A DNA stretch of 20,597 bases, from the NCBI GenBank assembly GCA_028276205.1, contig JAPYWU010000007.1:1-20597 (forward strand), written 5' to 3'. The notes below the pieces were generated by a model. That model saw only the letters and a program-made list of their open reading frames with translations, was not told the DNA's origin and ran no database searches. Positions 1-8,153 of the stretch are shown in pieces (the first letter of the stretch is position 1; each line of letters begins with the position of its first letter). A program made the position numbers and the translations under genes. Source of the stretch: Dictyoglomaceae bacterium. Lineage in GTDB: Bacteria > Dictyoglomota > Dictyoglomia > Dictyoglomales > Dictyoglomaceae.

Positions 1-1
1 A

Positions 2-784
2 GTTAAAAAAGGGTTTTTTGAAAGTAGAGAAAAAGCAAAGTCTGCTATTATTGCTGGATTGGTTAAAGTAGATGGCAAGGTAGCAGATAAACCTGATATA
101 AAATTTTCACCTGATGTTTCTATTAAAATTCAACAATCTCTTCCTTATGTTAGTAAAGGGGGATTTAAACTAAAAAAGGCTTTAGATGAATTTAAGATAA
201 ATGTTACAGGATTTATAGCTATTGATATAGGTGCAAGTACTGGTGGATTTACTGACTGTTTATTACAAGAAGGTGTAAAAAAAGTTTATGCTATTGATGT
301 GGGAAAGGGAGTTTTACATGAAAAATTAAGAAAGGATTCAAGAGTTGTGGTAATGGAAGGAATAAATGCAAGGTATTTAAAGGAAGGCGATATCCCAGAT
401 AAAGTTGATATTATTACTATAGATGTATCCTTTATATCTTTATTGAAGATATTTCCTGTTATAAAATCTTTTTTAAAAGAAGAAGGAATAGTTATATCGT
501 TGATAAAACCTCAATTTGAAGCATCTCCAAAGGATGTTAGTAAGGGTGGTATAGTAAAAAATATTGACGTTCATTTAAAAGTGATAGAAAATATTAAAAA
601 TAATTTAAAAGATCTTGGATTTTATTTAAAAAATATGACATATTTCTTTAGCAAAGAAGGAAAAGGGAATATAGAATATCCGACATTGTTTGCTTTACAA
701 GAAAAAGATGAGATGTCTATAGACAAGATAAAGGAAATAGTAAGGGAGGCCTTTTCAAATTGGAAATTACTTTCCAAAAAATAG
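2..784 (+). CDS. tlyA: TlyA-family rRNA 2'-O-methyltransferase (hemolysin-like), 5' end cut by window
   Basis: The frame is open from base 2 and carries 260 residues. It begins within the S4 RNA-binding domain (VKKGFFESREKAK, then AGLVKVDGKVADKP), and by comparison with the family only about 10 N-terminal residues lie outside the window. Then comes YVSKGGFKLKKAL and an FtsJ-like SAM-dependent methyltransferase domain, with the SAM-binding IDIGASTGGFTDCLL near codon 75 of the visible part, IDVSFISL, and IKPQFEA with its catalytic-type lysine. In the family TlyA methylates ribose 2'-OH groups of 16S and 23S rRNA in the cytoplasm. An internal TTG at position 59 could be mistaken for the start, but it would remove the S4 domain. 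The gene overlaps nadK by 25 bases and is the first visible gene of a tlyA-nadK-recN run that is common in bacteria. Family is clear; the exact rRNA target is not. Confidence 0.93.
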   Translation, partial: VKKGFFESREKAKSAIIAGLVKVDGKVADKPDIKFSPDVSIKIQQSLPYVSKGGFKLKKALDEFKINVTGFIAIDIGASTGGFTDCLLQEGVKKVYAIDVGKGVLHEKLRKDSRVVVMEGINARYLKEGDIPDKVDIITIDVSFISLLKIFPVIKSFLKEEGIVISLIKPQFEASPKDVSKGGIVKNIDVHLKVIENIKNNLKDLGFYLKNMTYFFSKEGKGNIEYPTLFALQEKDEMSIDKIKEIVREAFSNWKLLSKK

Positions 785-1551
785 GAATATTTTACAATCC
801 CAGAAAAAGAGATGCAAAGAAGGGAATAGAAATAATAAAAGAGTGGGCAATAAAGAAGAATTATGAGATTTTAATAAATAATGATGATGTGGATTTGGGA
901 ATAGCAATTGGTGGAGATGGTACTGTATTATATGCTTTGCAAAGGGTGGCATCTAAGGGTATTCCTATAGCAGGAATAAATACAGGTAGACTGGGATTCT
1001 TAACTACTGTTGAGTTTAAAGATATAGGTAAATTTTTAAATTCTTTAGATGAAAAGAAGTTTTTCATAGAACAACATCCTGTAATTAAATTAAAAATTGA
1101 TGAGAAGATTTTTTATGCCTTTAACGAGGTTGTCTTTTTAAAATCTGAAAATACGCCATTGATATCCTTAAATCTATTAATAAATGGGTCTTTATTGAAT
1201 ACTCAACCTGCAGATGGAGTAATTATTGCTACCTCTGCTGGTTCTACAGCTTATGCCTTATCTGCTGGTGGTCCTATAATTTTCCCTGATCTTGAAGCTT
1301 TTGAATTTTTACCCATATGTGCCCATTCTCTTATATCGAGACCTGTTGTTTTTCCAATTAATTCGGAAATTCAAATCAGCCTTTCAAAAAGGTCAATACA
1401 AGTGCAAGTTTGGGTTGATGGTAAAAAGGTAGATCTTATTGGAAATAAACAAAAAGTTGTTATAACTAAAGCAGAATTTTATGGAAAACTTATTTTCCTT
1501 CCTGGATGGGATTTCATTAATAGATTAAAAAAGAAATTACATTGGAGGTAG
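760..1551 (+). CDS. nadK: NAD kinase (inorganic polyphosphate/ATP-NAD kinase)
   Basis: This 263-residue cytoplasmic enzyme phosphorylates NAD+ to NADP+. The diagnostic motif GGDGT lies at residues 51-55 (IAIGGDGTVLYAL), followed by GINTGRLGFL, the NE motif (AFNEVVFLK), and GSTAYALSAGGPI, which binds NAD. PICAHSLISRPVV near the C-terminus is also typical. The length fits bacterial NAD kinases. The start is TTG at 760, supported by a strong SD AGGGAGG (743-749) ten bases upstream. Both lie inside the 3' end of tlyA, so translation of the two genes is probably coupled. The stop is followed almost at once by recN. In many bacteria argR stands between nadK and recN; it is absent here. Confidence 0.96.
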   Translation: MEITFQKIGIFYNPRKRDAKKGIEIIKEWAIKKNYEILINNDDVDLGIAIGGDGTVLYALQRVASKGIPIAGINTGRLGFLTTVEFKDIGKFLNSLDEKKFFIEQHPVIKLKIDEKIFYAFNEVVFLKSENTPLISLNLLINGSLLNTQPADGVIIATSAGSTAYALSAGGPIIFPDLEAFEFLPICAHSLISRPVVFPINSEIQISLSKRSIQVQVWVDGKKVDLIGNKQKVVITKAEFYGKLIFLPGWDFINRLKKKLHWR

Positions 1552-1558
1552 ATAAGAA

Positions 1559-3304
1559 ATGCTTCTTGCACTTAGAGTTAAAGATTTTGCAATAATCGAT
1601 GAGATAACTTTGGATTTTCATGATGGCTTGAATGTGATCACAGGAGAAACAGGTGCTGGTAAATCTCTGCTTGTGGATGCTTTAGCTTTTTTGCTTGGAG
1701 AAAGAGCATCAACAGATATAATTAGAACTGGAAGTAATAGAAGTCTGGTAGAGGCAATGTTTGCTATGAATGAAGAAGCAGAAAGACTATTGGATGAATG
1801 GGAGATTCCAAAAGAGAAAGATGGTACATTACTTGTATCAAGAGAATTAAATAAAAATGGAAGAAGTAAATGTAGGGTAAATGGAGAGCTTGTTACAGTA
1901 GGCATGTTAGAGCGTTTACTCTCTAATATTCTTGAGATACATGGGCAACATGAACATCAGAAAATTCTTCATAAAGATTTTCAATTAGAAGTTTTTGATC
2001 TCTTAGGTGGAGATTCATTAATAGAACAAAAGGAAAAGGTAAAGGAATTATTTTCCAGATTAAAGGGCCTCTATTCCGAAAGGGAAGAAATTTACTCAAA
2101 GGAAAAAGAGAGACAGCAAAGAATAGATCTTTTATCTTTTCAGATAGAAGAGATTGAAAAGGCAAATTTAAGAGTAGGAGAAGAAGAGGAGTTATTAGAG
2201 CAACGGCAAAAACTACAAAATTTTGAAAAAATAAGATATGGTATTGAGGATGCTATAAAATATCTGTATGAGAACAACGAAGGATATTCAGCTTTTGAAT
2301 TAATTGGAGAAGGATTAAATAGTATAAAATCTCTTTCTTTTATAGATGAAAATATTTCTGGAGTATTAGAACTTTTAGAAAATGCTAAATTATATCTTAG
2401 TGAAGCAGTAGATAATTTAATGAGATATAAAGATAGTTTAGAAATAGATCCTAATGCTCTTGAATATATAGAAGAAAGACTTTATAGAATATCTCAGCTA
2501 AAAAGGAAATATGGTAAAAATATAGAAGAGATTTTAGATTATAAGGAAAAAGCTAAAGAAGAACTTAATACATTATCAAATATGGAAGCTCATTTAGAGA
2601 ATATAGAAAAGGAAATAAAGGAATTGGAGGAAAAGCTTTTATTCGAAAGTGAAGTTCTTTCTCAGATGAGAAGAGAGATTGTGGATAATTTTGTAAGAAG
2701 GGTTGAAAATGAGTTAAAGGATTTAGGAATGGAACATGCAAGATTTTCAGTAGATTTTCAGGAACCCACAGGAGGATTTATATTTATTGATGGAATAAAA
2801 GTAGGAGAAAAAGGAAGAGAAGTTGTAGAGTTTATGCTTTCATCAAATCCTGGGGAGGCTTTTAAACCCTTAAGACATATAGCATCTGGAGGAGAACTTT
2901 CAAGAATAATGCTTGCCTTAAAGACTATACTTAATGAAGTGGATAATACTCCTGTTTTGGTGTTTGATGAAATAGACACGGGCATAGGAGGAGAAACAGC
3001 TTATCTACTTGCTCAAAAGTTGTGGAATATATCTAAGAAGAGGCAAGTTTTCTGTGTGACGCATTTACCCCAGATAGCAGCATGGGCTGATTACCATTTC
3101 CATGTGGAGAAGAAGATTATAAATGATCAAACAAGAATAAGAGTATCTTTGTTAGAGGATAAAACAAGGGTAATAGAAATATCAAGAATGTTAGGAGGTA
3201 GTATAGTTTCTGAAGTAAGTCAACAGCATGCTAAAGAGCTTTTAGTAAAAGCGTCGGAACTTAAAGGTAGAGAAAACTTAAAAGGATTTGGAGGTGGGAT
3301 GTAA
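1559..3304 (+). CDS. recN: DNA repair protein RecN (SMC-like ATPase)
   Basis: RecN is an SMC-related ATPase that acts early in repair of double-strand breaks. The 581-residue length is in the family range. The N-terminal lobe has Walker A GETGAGKS at residues 29-36 and the RecN-typical HGQHEHQ around residue 130. The central part, roughly residues 150-390, is rich in Glu, Lys and Leu and reads as a coiled coil. The C-terminal lobe has the ABC signature ASGGELSRIMLA near residue 442, Walker B VLVFDEIDTGIGG near 465, and VTHLPQIAAWAD. The ATG at 1559 follows SD GGAGG (1544-1548), which lies in the end of nadK. The stop is one base before the start chosen for the Nudix gene. Identification is firm. 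Confidence 0.97.
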   Translation: MLLALRVKDFAIIDEITLDFHDGLNVITGETGAGKSLLVDALAFLLGERASTDIIRTGSNRSLVEAMFAMNEEAERLLDEWEIPKEKDGTLLVSRELNKNGRSKCRVNGELVTVGMLERLLSNILEIHGQHEHQKILHKDFQLEVFDLLGGDSLIEQKEKVKELFSRLKGLYSEREEIYSKEKERQQRIDLLSFQIEEIEKANLRVGEEEELLEQRQKLQNFEKIRYGIEDAIKYLYENNEGYSAFELIGEGLNSIKSLSFIDENISGVLELLENAKLYLSEAVDNLMRYKDSLEIDPNALEYIEERLYRISQLKRKYGKNIEEILDYKEKAKEELNTLSNMEAHLENIEKEIKELEEKLLFESEVLSQMRREIVDNFVRRVENELKDLGMEHARFSVDFQEPTGGFIFIDGIKVGEKGREVVEFMLSSNPGEAFKPLRHIASGGELSRIMLALKTILNEVDNTPVLVFDEIDTGIGGETAYLLAQKLWNISKKRQVFCVTHLPQIAAWADYHFHVEKKIINDQTRIRVSLLEDKTRVIEISRMLGGSIVSEVSQQHAKELLVKASELKGRENLKGFGGGM

Positions 3305-3305
3305 G

Positions 3306-3836
3306 TTGGATGAGAAAATAATAAATGAAAGGGAAATTTATAAGGGGAGAATAATTACAGTAAAAGAGTACGATGTAGTACTTCAAAATGGTAAATTAGC
3401 TAAAAGAGAAGTAGTACATCATCCAGGAGCAGTAGCAATACTACCAATTGCTACAGATGGATCTGTATTTTTTGTAAAGCAATATCGCCTTCCTGCTAAA
3501 AAAGTCTTATTAGAAATACCAGCTGGAAAACTTGATTTTGGAGAAGAACCATTAAATTGCGCTAAAAGAGAATTGGAAGAAGAAATAGGATATATTCCAA
3601 AAGACTTGAAATTAATACATGTCTTTTATCCATCACCTGGAATAAGTGATGAGATATTATATCTATATGAAGCTTCAGATCTTGAGAAAACAAATACAAA
3701 TCCTGATGATGATGAATTTTTAGAAATAATTTCTTTAACAAAAGAGGAGATAATAAGAGCTTTAGAAAGTGGTGAGTTTGAGGATTCTAAAACATTGATT
3801 GCTGTTTATTACTTTTTAAGATCAAGGAAGATATAA
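3306..3836 (+). CDS. nudF: ADP-ribose pyrophosphatase, Nudix hydrolase (NudF-like)
   Basis: This 176-residue Nudix hydrolase probably splits ADP-ribose into AMP and ribose 5-phosphate. The full Nudix box is present: G74, E80, R88-E89, E92-E93 and G95 (GKLDFGEEP then AKRELEEEIGYI), which binds the divalent metal. Upstream HHPGAVAILPI and KQYRLP and downstream FYPSPGISDEI match the NudF/ADPRase subgroup. I chose TTG at 3306 rather than the longer frame from TTG 3288: GAGGTGGG (3290-3297) then forms an SD eight bases upstream, the gene begins one base after recN stops, and the resulting MDEKIINEREIYKG matches the usual family N-terminus. ADP-ribose comes from NAD turnover, so sharing an operon with NAD kinase is sensible, though that link is inference. 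Confidence 0.9.
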   Translation: MDEKIINEREIYKGRIITVKEYDVVLQNGKLAKREVVHHPGAVAILPIATDGSVFFVKQYRLPAKKVLLEIPAGKLDFGEEPLNCAKRELEEEIGYIPKDLKLIHVFYPSPGISDEILYLYEASDLEKTNTNPDDDEFLEIISLTKEEIIRALESGEFEDSKTLIAVYYFLRSRKI

Positions 3837-3861
3837 AATTGCAAGGAGGCTTAAGAAAGAT

Positions 3862-4977
3862 ATGATTATAGGTGTTCCTAAGGAGATTAAACCTGAAGAA
3901 AATCGTGTTGCTATTGTTCCTGGTGGAGTACAAACATTAGTGAAAAAGGGACATAAAGTATATATTGAAAAAGGCGCAGGATTAGGAAGTGGTTTTACAG
4001 ATGAAGAATACGAAAAGGCAGGAGCAATAATATTAGAAAAGCATGAAGATGTTTTTTATGAGGCAGAATTAATTTTGAAAGTAAAGGAACCTTTGCCTGA
4101 AGAATATCCTCTTCTTACTGAAGGGAAAATTTTATTTACTTACTTGCATTTAGCAGCTTCTGAAGAACTTACTAAAAATCTTATTAAAAGTAAAGCAATT
4201 TGCATAGCTTATGAAACAGTACAAACAGAAGATGGTTTTTTACCTCTTCTTGCTCCCATGAGTGAGATAGCAGGAAGGATGGCTCCCCAAGAAGGTGCTA
4301 AATATTTAGAGAAACCTTTTGGTGGAAGAGGAATTTTATTAGGTGGAGTTCCTGGAGTTCCTTCTGCCAATGTGGTTATAATAGGTGCAGGGACTGTTGG
4401 TTTTAATGCTGCAAGAATAGCTTATGGAATGGGTGCATCAGTAACTTTATTAGATATAAATCCAAGAAAATTAAGATTTGTGGATGATTATTTTCAAGGA
4501 AAGGTAACTACGATGATAGCAGACGAATACAATATTAGGATGGCTGTAGAATATGCTGATCTCCTTATTGGAGCAGTATTAGTACCAGGGGCTAAAGCCC
4601 CCAAAATAATTACGAGAGAACTTTTAAAGAGAATGAAAACAGGTGCTGTTATAGTTGATGTAGCTATTGATCAAGGAGGTTGTGCTGAAACATCACGACC
4701 AACAACTCATTTAAATCCTATATATGAGGAGGAAGGTGTAATACATTATACTGTAGCTAATATGCCTGGTGCTGTTCCAAGAACAGCTACAAGAGCTTTA
4801 ACTCTAAATACCCTTCCTTATGTAATTGAGATTGCTGATAAGGGTTGGGAAAGAGCTGTAAAAGAGAATAAAAGTCTTGCAAAGGGTGTAAACATAGTAA
4901 AAGGAAAAATTACATGTGAAGCAGTGGCTAATGCTTTTAACCTACCTTACACTCCTTTGGAAGAAGTATTAAGTTAA
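3862..4977 (+). CDS. ald: Alanine dehydrogenase
   Basis: Ald interconverts L-alanine + NAD+ + water and pyruvate + NADH + ammonium; it is cytoplasmic and usually hexameric. The 371-residue protein is full length and keeps the canonical active-site residues at their usual numbers: R15 (PEENRVAIVPGG), K75 (LKVKEP), H96 (TYLHLA) and D270 (DVAIDQGG). The NAD-binding Rossmann loop GAGTVG is at residues 175-180, with D198 (LLDIN) ending the next strand. MPGAVPRTAT is also typical. The ATG is 13 bases after SD AAGGAGG (3842-3848), a long spacing, but no other in-frame start is closer. It is the last gene of the tlyA-nadK-recN-nudF run, separated by 25 bases, and is followed by a terminator. In fermenters the enzyme may form alanine as a reductant sink; that role is inference. 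Confidence 0.97.
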   Translation: MIIGVPKEIKPEENRVAIVPGGVQTLVKKGHKVYIEKGAGLGSGFTDEEYEKAGAIILEKHEDVFYEAELILKVKEPLPEEYPLLTEGKILFTYLHLAASEELTKNLIKSKAICIAYETVQTEDGFLPLLAPMSEIAGRMAPQEGAKYLEKPFGGRGILLGGVPGVPSANVVIIGAGTVGFNAARIAYGMGASVTLLDINPRKLRFVDDYFQGKVTTMIADEYNIRMAVEYADLLIGAVLVPGAKAPKIITRELLKRMKTGAVIVDVAIDQGGCAETSRPTTHLNPIYEEEGVIHYTVANMPGAVPRTATRALTLNTLPYVIEIADKGWERAVKENKSLAKGVNIVKGKITCEAVANAFNLPYTPLEEVLS

Positions 4978-4984
4978 TAATATG

Positions 4985-5015
4985 AAAAAACCCCTGGAAA
5001 AACCAGGGGTTTTTT
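4985..5015. terminator. Bidirectional intrinsic terminator between ald and hslO
   Basis: Perfect inverted repeat. The left arm 4985-4997 is six A then CCCCTGG, the loop is AAAAA (4998-5002), and the right arm 5003-5015 is CCAGGGG then six T. It has a GC-rich 7-bp core and a U-run on either strand, so it can stop transcription from both converging genes. The right edge reaches into the hslO stop codon (5014-5016). Confidence 0.92.
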
Positions 5016-5901
5016 AGGTTTTATTTTTAAGTTCAAGAATAATTTTTTCTATATCAGATTTCTGAAAGATATATTTCTTACCACAAAACTCACATTTCAC
5101 TTCAATATCTTCATTCCCTTTTTGTAGTTCTTCTAATTCCTTTAATCCTAAAGCAATAAGGGTATTTTCAGCTCTTTCTCGACTACATCTACATGAATAT
5201 TTTAATTCTTCTCTATCGAACATATCGAAATCAAAACCCTCAAATATTTTACTAATTATATCTTCTGGATATAATCCATTTAATATCATTTGACTTGGAG
5301 GTTCTAATCTATTTATATTTTCTTCCAACTTATTTACAATATCTTCCTCTGAATCTGGTATTATCTGCACAATATAACCTCCTGCTGCAATTACTTTTCC
5401 TTCTTTATTGACATAAACCCCTGCAGCAACTGCAGATGGTTGTTGCTCAGAAGAAGCAAAATAATAAGCTAAATCCTTTGCTATACCCCCAGAAACAAGT
5501 GGTGTCATCCCTTGATATGGTTTTTTAAGTCCTAAATCTCTTATAACACTTAATACACCTTCTTTTCCTATTGCGGAAGCCACATCAAGTTTTCCTTCTG
5601 GAGTAGGAGGCAAATCTATGTATGGTCTTTTAATATATCCTCTCACATTTCCATTGGCATCAGCATCCGCAAAAACATTTCCTAAGGGACCATTCCCTAC
5701 AATTTGCAAACTAATTCTTTCATCTTTTTTCTTAAGCATTTTTCCCATGATAGCTGTTAGGGTAAGAGTTCTTCCTAATACTGCTATTGCAGTAGGAGAG
5801 GCATTATGTATAATTCTTGCTTGTTCTACCAATTCTGTTGTTTTAGCAACATAAGCAATAATTTTTTTATCTTTTGAAATCCCTCTTATTAGGTAATCCA
5901 T
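5014..5901 (-). CDS. hslO: Redox-regulated holdase chaperone Hsp33
   Basis: Hsp33 is a cytoplasmic chaperone that is off when reduced with zinc bound and is switched on by oxidative unfolding. The 295-residue protein has the N-terminal Hsp33 core, including GRTLTLTAIMGKML, and a full zinc switch: C237 and C239 (SCRCS), a 30-residue gap, and C270 and C273 (CEFC). The spacing matches the family, so redox sensing should be intact. The ATG at 5901 is seven bases after SD GGAGGTG (5909-5915). The gene appears to be a single-gene unit: a terminator touches its stop codon, and its -10 box is only about 24 bases before the start codon. In an anaerobe this would be part of oxidative-stress defence. 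Confidence 0.96.
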   Translation of the reverse strand: MDYLIRGISKDKKIIAYVAKTTELVEQARIIHNASPTAIAVLGRTLTLTAIMGKMLKKKDERISLQIVGNGPLGNVFADADANGNVRGYIKRPYIDLPPTPEGKLDVASAIGKEGVLSVIRDLGLKKPYQGMTPLVSGGIAKDLAYYFASSEQQPSAVAAGVYVNKEGKVIAAGGYIVQIIPDSEEDIVNKLEENINRLEPPSQMILNGLYPEDIISKIFEGFDFDMFDREELKYSCRCSRERAENTLIALGLKELEELQKGNEDIEVKCEFCGKKYIFQKSDIEKIILELKNKT

Positions 5902-5924
5902 AATTTTTCACCTCCACTTCATAT

Positions 5925-5930
5925 ATTATA
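5925..5930 (-). promoter_or_regulatory. Probable -10 box of the hslO promoter
   Basis: On the - strand this reads TATAAT, a perfect sigma-70 type -10 box, placing the transcript start near 5918 and leaving a leader of about 17 bases that still holds the SD. A -35 at the usual 17-base distance (5948-5953, AATAAA) is poor. The box lies one base from the -35 of the opposite promoter. Confidence 0.6.
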
Positions 5931-5931
5931 C

Positions 5932-5961
5932 TTGACTTTTGTAAATGTTTATTCTTATACT
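5932..5961 (+). promoter_or_regulatory. Sigma-70 type promoter of the amino acid ABC transporter operon
   Basis: TTGACT (-35, 5932-5937) and TATACT (-10, 5956-5961) are separated by 18 bases. A start near 5968 would give a leader of roughly 24 bases before the ATG at 5992. I see no riboswitch-sized leader. Confidence 0.72.
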
Positions 5962-5991
5962 TTTAAAAACTTTCAACAAGGAGGAATATTT

Positions 5992-6765
5992 ATGCGAAAA
6001 ATATGGGTTATATTATTTCTATTGATATTTCTTTTAAGTTTACCAATATTTGGAGCTTCTGCTATAGAGAGGATTAAGAAAGCGGGTGTTATTAAAGTTG
6101 GTAGTGATGTGGCTTATGCACCTTTTGAGTTTATGGAGGGCGATAAGCCTGTAGGTTTTGATATAGATATAGCTAATGAAATTGCAAAAGCCTTAGGAGT
6201 AAAATTACAAGTTGTAAATACCTCTTTTGATGGTATAATAGCTGCATTAAAGGCAAAGAAGTTTGATATGATCATTTCTGCAATGACAATTACAGAAGAA
6301 AGGAAAAAAGAAATATCCTTTTCTATTCCTTATTATGATTCGGGACAGATAATAGTTGTAAGAAGTGATAATAAGGATATAAAAAGTGAAAAAGATTTGA
6401 AGGGTAAAATAGTTGGGGTACAATTAGGAACAACAGGAGAAATAAGTGCTAAAAAGTTAAAGGATCAAGTAGGGATTAAAGAGATAAGAAGCTATGAAAC
6501 AATTCCAGAAGCATTTATGGATCTTGAACTTGGAAGACTTGATGCAGTTATAAATGATCTTCCAGTATCCCTTTATTATTCAAAGAATAATCCAAAGTTA
6601 AAATGTGTAGGAAAACCCTTTACTAAGGAGCAATATGGAATTGCTGTGAGAAAAGAAGATACTGATCTTTTAAAGAAAATAAACGAGATTTTAGTAAATA
6701 TAAAGAAAAGTGGTAAATATAAAGAAATTTATAAAAAATGGTTTGGTACGGAACCTATAGAGTAG
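5992..6765 (+). CDS. Polar amino acid ABC transporter, substrate-binding protein (family 3)
   Basis: The 257-residue precursor has a clear signal peptide: MRK, a hydrophobic run to about residue 20, and an Ala-x-Ala site (ASA, 22-24). There is no lipobox cysteine, so the mature protein is probably free in a periplasm, which suggests an outer membrane. The mature part begins IERIKKAGVIKVGSDVAYAP, then FEFMEGDKPVGFDIDIANEI and ISAMTITEERKKEISFS, the standard family 3 fold that binds amino acids such as Gln, Arg, His or aromatic ones. The frame is open upstream to a TTG at 5932, but that codon is part of the -35 box. The ATG at 5992 has SD AAGGAGG (5979-5985) and starts the signal peptide. It is the first gene of a three-gene transporter. 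The substrate cannot be read from sequence. Confidence 0.93.
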   Translation: MRKIWVILFLLIFLLSLPIFGASAIERIKKAGVIKVGSDVAYAPFEFMEGDKPVGFDIDIANEIAKALGVKLQVVNTSFDGIIAALKAKKFDMIISAMTITEERKKEISFSIPYYDSGQIIVVRSDNKDIKSEKDLKGKIVGVQLGTTGEISAKKLKDQVGIKEIRSYETIPEAFMDLELGRLDAVINDLPVSLYYSKNNPKLKCVGKPFTKEQYGIAVRKEDTDLLKKINEILVNIKKSGKYKEIYKKWFGTEPIE

Positions 6766-6775
6766 AGGTGATATT

Positions 6776-7432
6776 TTGGATTTTAATATAAATATCTTCA
6801 TAGAAAGTATACCATATCTATTGAGAGGCGCATTGGTGACTTTGCGCCTCTCAATTATATCAGTAGGTATTGGTGTAGTTTTAGGGTTATTTATTGGGCT
6901 TGCAAGAATTTCAAAAAGATATATTTTTAGAATACCTGCCACATTATATGTGGAAGTTATAAGGGGTACACCCCTATTAATGCAGCTTCTTATCATATAT
7001 TATGCTTTACCATCCTTTGGTATAAATTTAGGAGCTATTACTGCAGCTATTGTCGGACTATCAATTAATAGCGCTGCATATACAGGAGAAATTTTTAGGG
7101 GTGGAATTCAATCTATAGAGAAAGGACAAATGGAAGCTGCAAGATCCTTAGGTATGTCCTATTTTCAAGCCATGAGATATGTGATTTTACCACAAGCTTT
7201 TAGAAGAATTCTGCCTCCTTTAACTAATGAATTTGTCTCCATGTTAAAAGAAAGCTCTTTAGCCTCTACTTTAGCTGTTACTGAACTTTTAAGGGCAGGT
7301 AGAGAGATCGTTGCTTGGAAAGCAAATGTCTTTAGTCCCTTTTTAGGGGTTACCCTTATCTATCTTCTTATGACTTTACCTTTAACCCGTTTATCAATAT
7401 GGATGGAAAAGAGGTTGAAAACAAGTGATTAA
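6776..7432 (+). CDS. Polar amino acid ABC transporter, permease (HisM/GlnP family)
   Basis: This 218-residue inner-membrane permease has several hydrophobic segments (first around residues 25-42) and the EAA loop that docks the ATPase, KGQMEAARSLGMSYFQAM (about 116-133), followed by RYVILPQAFRRILPPLTNE. The early VTLRLSIISVGIG and VIRGTPLLMQLL are typical of the HisM/GlnP group. The start is TTG at 6776 with SD AGGTGA (6766-6771), directly after the binding-protein stop. Only one permease gene is present, so the channel is presumably a homodimer. A perfect 13-bp inverted repeat lies 44-79 bases into the gene (separate entry). The 3' end overlaps the ATPase gene by eight bases. Confidence 0.94.
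   Translation: MDFNINIFIESIPYLLRGALVTLRLSIISVGIGVVLGLFIGLARISKRYIFRIPATLYVEVIRGTPLLMQLLIIYYALPSFGINLGAITAAIVGLSINSAAYTGEIFRGGIQSIEKGQMEAARSLGMSYFQAMRYVILPQAFRRILPPLTNEFVSMLKESSLASTLAVTELLRAGREIVAWKANVFSPFLGVTLIYLLMTLPLTRLSIWMEKRLKTSD
6820..6855 (+). repeat. Perfect 13-bp inverted repeat inside the permease gene
   Basis: Left arm ATTGAGAGGCGCA (6820-6832), ten-base loop (6833-6842), right arm TGCGCCTCTCAAT (6843-6855). It encodes the conserved LRGALVTLRLS, so part of the symmetry could be chance, but 13 of 13 paired bases with a GC-rich core stands out in this A+T-rich sequence. No U-run follows, so it is not a standard terminator. It could stall or protect the transcript just after the binding-protein gene. 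Confidence 0.7.
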
Positions 7433-8153
7433 GGTTGTAAATCTTCATAAGAAGTTTAAAAATCTTCATGTATTAAAAGGGATAAACCTGGAAGTAAAAA
7501 AAGGAGAAGTTTTGGTTATTATTGGTCCAAGTGGTGGAGGTAAAAGCACACTTTTAAGATGTATAAATAGGTTGGAGGAACCTACCGAAGGAGAAATATA
7601 TATAGATGGGATAAAAATTACGGATCCTAAGATAGATATAAATAAAATAAGACAAAAGGTGGGTATGGTCTTTCAATTATTCAATTTATTTCCTCATCTT
7701 ACAGCTCTTGAAAACATAACTTTAGCTCCAATAAAGGTTAAAAAAATAGATCCTAAAATAGCTAAAGAGAAGGCATATGATCTTTTGAGAAGAGTAGGGC
7801 TTCAAGATAAAGCAAATAGTTATCCATCTCAGCTTTCTGGAGGTCAACAGCAAAGAATAGCTATTGCAAGAGCATTAGCTATGGAACCAGAGGTAATGCT
7901 TTTTGATGAACCAACATCAGCTATAGATCCTGAAATGACAAAAGAGGTTTTGGATGTGATCAGGGAACTTGCTCATGATGGCATGACTATGATAATTGCT
8001 ACCCATGAAATGGGTTTTGCAAGAGAAGTGGCTCATCGGATTATATTTTTAGATCAAGGACAGATAGTTGAAGAAGGGAGCCCTAAAGAATTTTTTGAAA
8101 ACCCTAAAGAAGAGAGAACTATTGAATTTTTAAGTAAAATTCTTTCTGTTTGA
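7425..8153 (+). CDS. Polar amino acid ABC transporter, ATP-binding protein (GlnQ/HisP family)
   Basis: This 242-residue ATPase powers the importer on the cytoplasmic face. Motifs in order: Walker A GPSGGGKST (34-42), Q-loop Q84 (MVFQLFNLFPH), signature LSGGQQQR (137-144), Walker B VMLFDEPTSAIDPE (157-170), and the switch histidine H194 (IATHEMGFA). The QLFNLFPHLTALENI stretch and the overall length are typical of the polar amino acid group. The start is GTG at 7425, overlapping the permease stop by eight bases, with GAGG at 7411-7414 as the SD. No terminator follows. The stop codon itself is part of the next promoter's -35 box. Confidence 0.95.
   Translation: MIKVVNLHKKFKNLHVLKGINLEVKKGEVLVIIGPSGGGKSTLLRCINRLEEPTEGEIYIDGIKITDPKIDINKIRQKVGMVFQLFNLFPHLTALENITLAPIKVKKIDPKIAKEKAYDLLRRVGLQDKANSYPSQLSGGQQQRIAIARALAMEPEVMLFDEPTSAIDPEMTKEVLDVIRELAHDGMTMIIATHEMGFAREVAHRIIFLDQGQIVEEGSPKEFFENPKEERTIEFLSKILSV

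Noticed and set aside
4588..4601. GGGGC-TAAA-GCCCC hairpin inside ald
   Set aside because: It encodes the conserved VPGAKAPK of alanine dehydrogenase, is only five pairs long and has no U-run, so it is explained by the protein.
5932..5991. N-terminal extension of the amino acid binding protein from TTG
   Set aside because: The codon is part of the -35 box, and the signal peptide begins at the ATG at 5992.
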